From NCBI GenBank assembly GCA_003523085.1, contig DPHD01000090.1, positions 1-6,485 of the forward strand: DNA of 6,485 nucleotides. The letters are read 5' to 3'. The notes below the pieces were generated by a model. It saw only the letters and a list, made by a program, of their open reading frames with translations, made no database searches and had not been told where the DNA came from. This stretch comes from Oceanospirillaceae bacterium. GTDB taxonomy: Bacteria > Pseudomonadota > Gammaproteobacteria > Pseudomonadales > Balneatricaceae. Position numbers and translations under genes: made by a program. Every line of letters starts with the position of its first letter. The first letter of the stretch is position 1. Shown piece by piece: positions 6,376-6,485 of this stretch.

Positions 6376-6485
6376 CTAGCCATGTACGGCCTGCAAGTGT
6401 AATCTGTAATCTGCATAATAATAATCCTCGGCCACCGGAGCGTCTTCGCCATGTTGAATTAGTTTACTAACCTCAGTATCAGCAA
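6376..6485 (-). CDS. C-terminal end of an unrecognised minus-strand gene, cut by the window edge
   Basis: On the minus strand one frame is open from the window edge (first full codon 6483-6481) for 35 codons to a TAG at 6378-6376. The residues are acidic and polar and include HGEDAPVAEDYYYADYRLHL, ending LQAVHG. The other two minus-strand frames hit stops within the first dozen codons from the edge. A strong minus-strand terminator begins 41 bases beyond the stop, which supports a real gene end converging on fadN. I do not recognise the family from so short a piece and see no diagnostic motif. Confidence 0.6.
   Translation of the reverse strand, partial: ADTEVSKLIQHGEDAPVAEDYYYADYRLHLQAVHG

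Noticed and set aside
6396..6424. Short repeats GTAATCT x2 and a run of ATA/ATT near the right edge
   Set aside because: They fall inside the minus-strand reading frame (Tyr, Asp and Ala codons), are too short and few for a CRISPR or VNTR, and have no spacers.

Overview
The window looks like chromosomal DNA from a marine-type gammaproteobacterium, an inference from overall gene style, roughly balanced base composition judged by eye, and the gene families present. It is densely coded, almost entirely on the + strand. There is no sign of a mobile element, CRISPR array, rRNA or tRNA.

Layout. (1) Bases 1-516 hold the last 171 codons of a GcvT-superfamily protein resembling dimethylsulfoniopropionate (DMSP) demethylase DmdA. 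Its 5' part lies outside the window. (2) A 133-base gap (517-649) holds a perfect 15-bp inverted repeat, probably the terminator of the first gene, then a TATAAT box and a GGTGA ribosome binding site. (3) Bases 650-6250 form a tight co-directional cluster of four genes: a second, complete DmdA-like gene (374 aa); metY, an O-acetylhomoserine sulfhydrylase (438 aa); an alpha/beta hydrolase (266 aa); and a FadN-type bifunctional 3-hydroxyacyl-CoA dehydrogenase/enoyl-CoA hydratase (776 aa). Gaps are 23, 2 and 2 bases, so one transcript is likely. (4) Bases 6251-6485 hold an intrinsic terminator oriented for the minus strand and the last 35 codons of an unrecognised minus-strand gene converging on the cluster.

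How the genes may work together. DmdA moves a methyl group from DMSP to tetrahydrofolate, leaving methylmercaptopropionate (MMPA). In the known pathway MMPA is activated to its CoA ester (DmdB), oxidised to methylthioacryloyl-CoA (DmdC) and hydrated by a crotonase-fold enzyme (DmdD), releasing methanethiol and acetaldehyde. MetY enzymes can combine O-acetylhomoserine with sulfide or methanethiol, so an adjacent metY would be a direct route from released methanethiol to methionine. The hydratase domain of the FadN-type protein and the hydrolase could supply the hydration and thioester-hydrolysis steps, or could handle another CoA intermediate. This linkage is inference from gene order and family chemistry. 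dmdB and dmdC are not in the window, and the substrate of the DmdA-like proteins cannot be settled from sequence alone.

Nothing in the window demands a wholly new class of system. The points of most interest are the tandem divergent DmdA-like pair and the unusual coupling of a demethylase, a methionine-forming enzyme, a hydrolase and a beta-oxidation fusion enzyme in one apparent operon.
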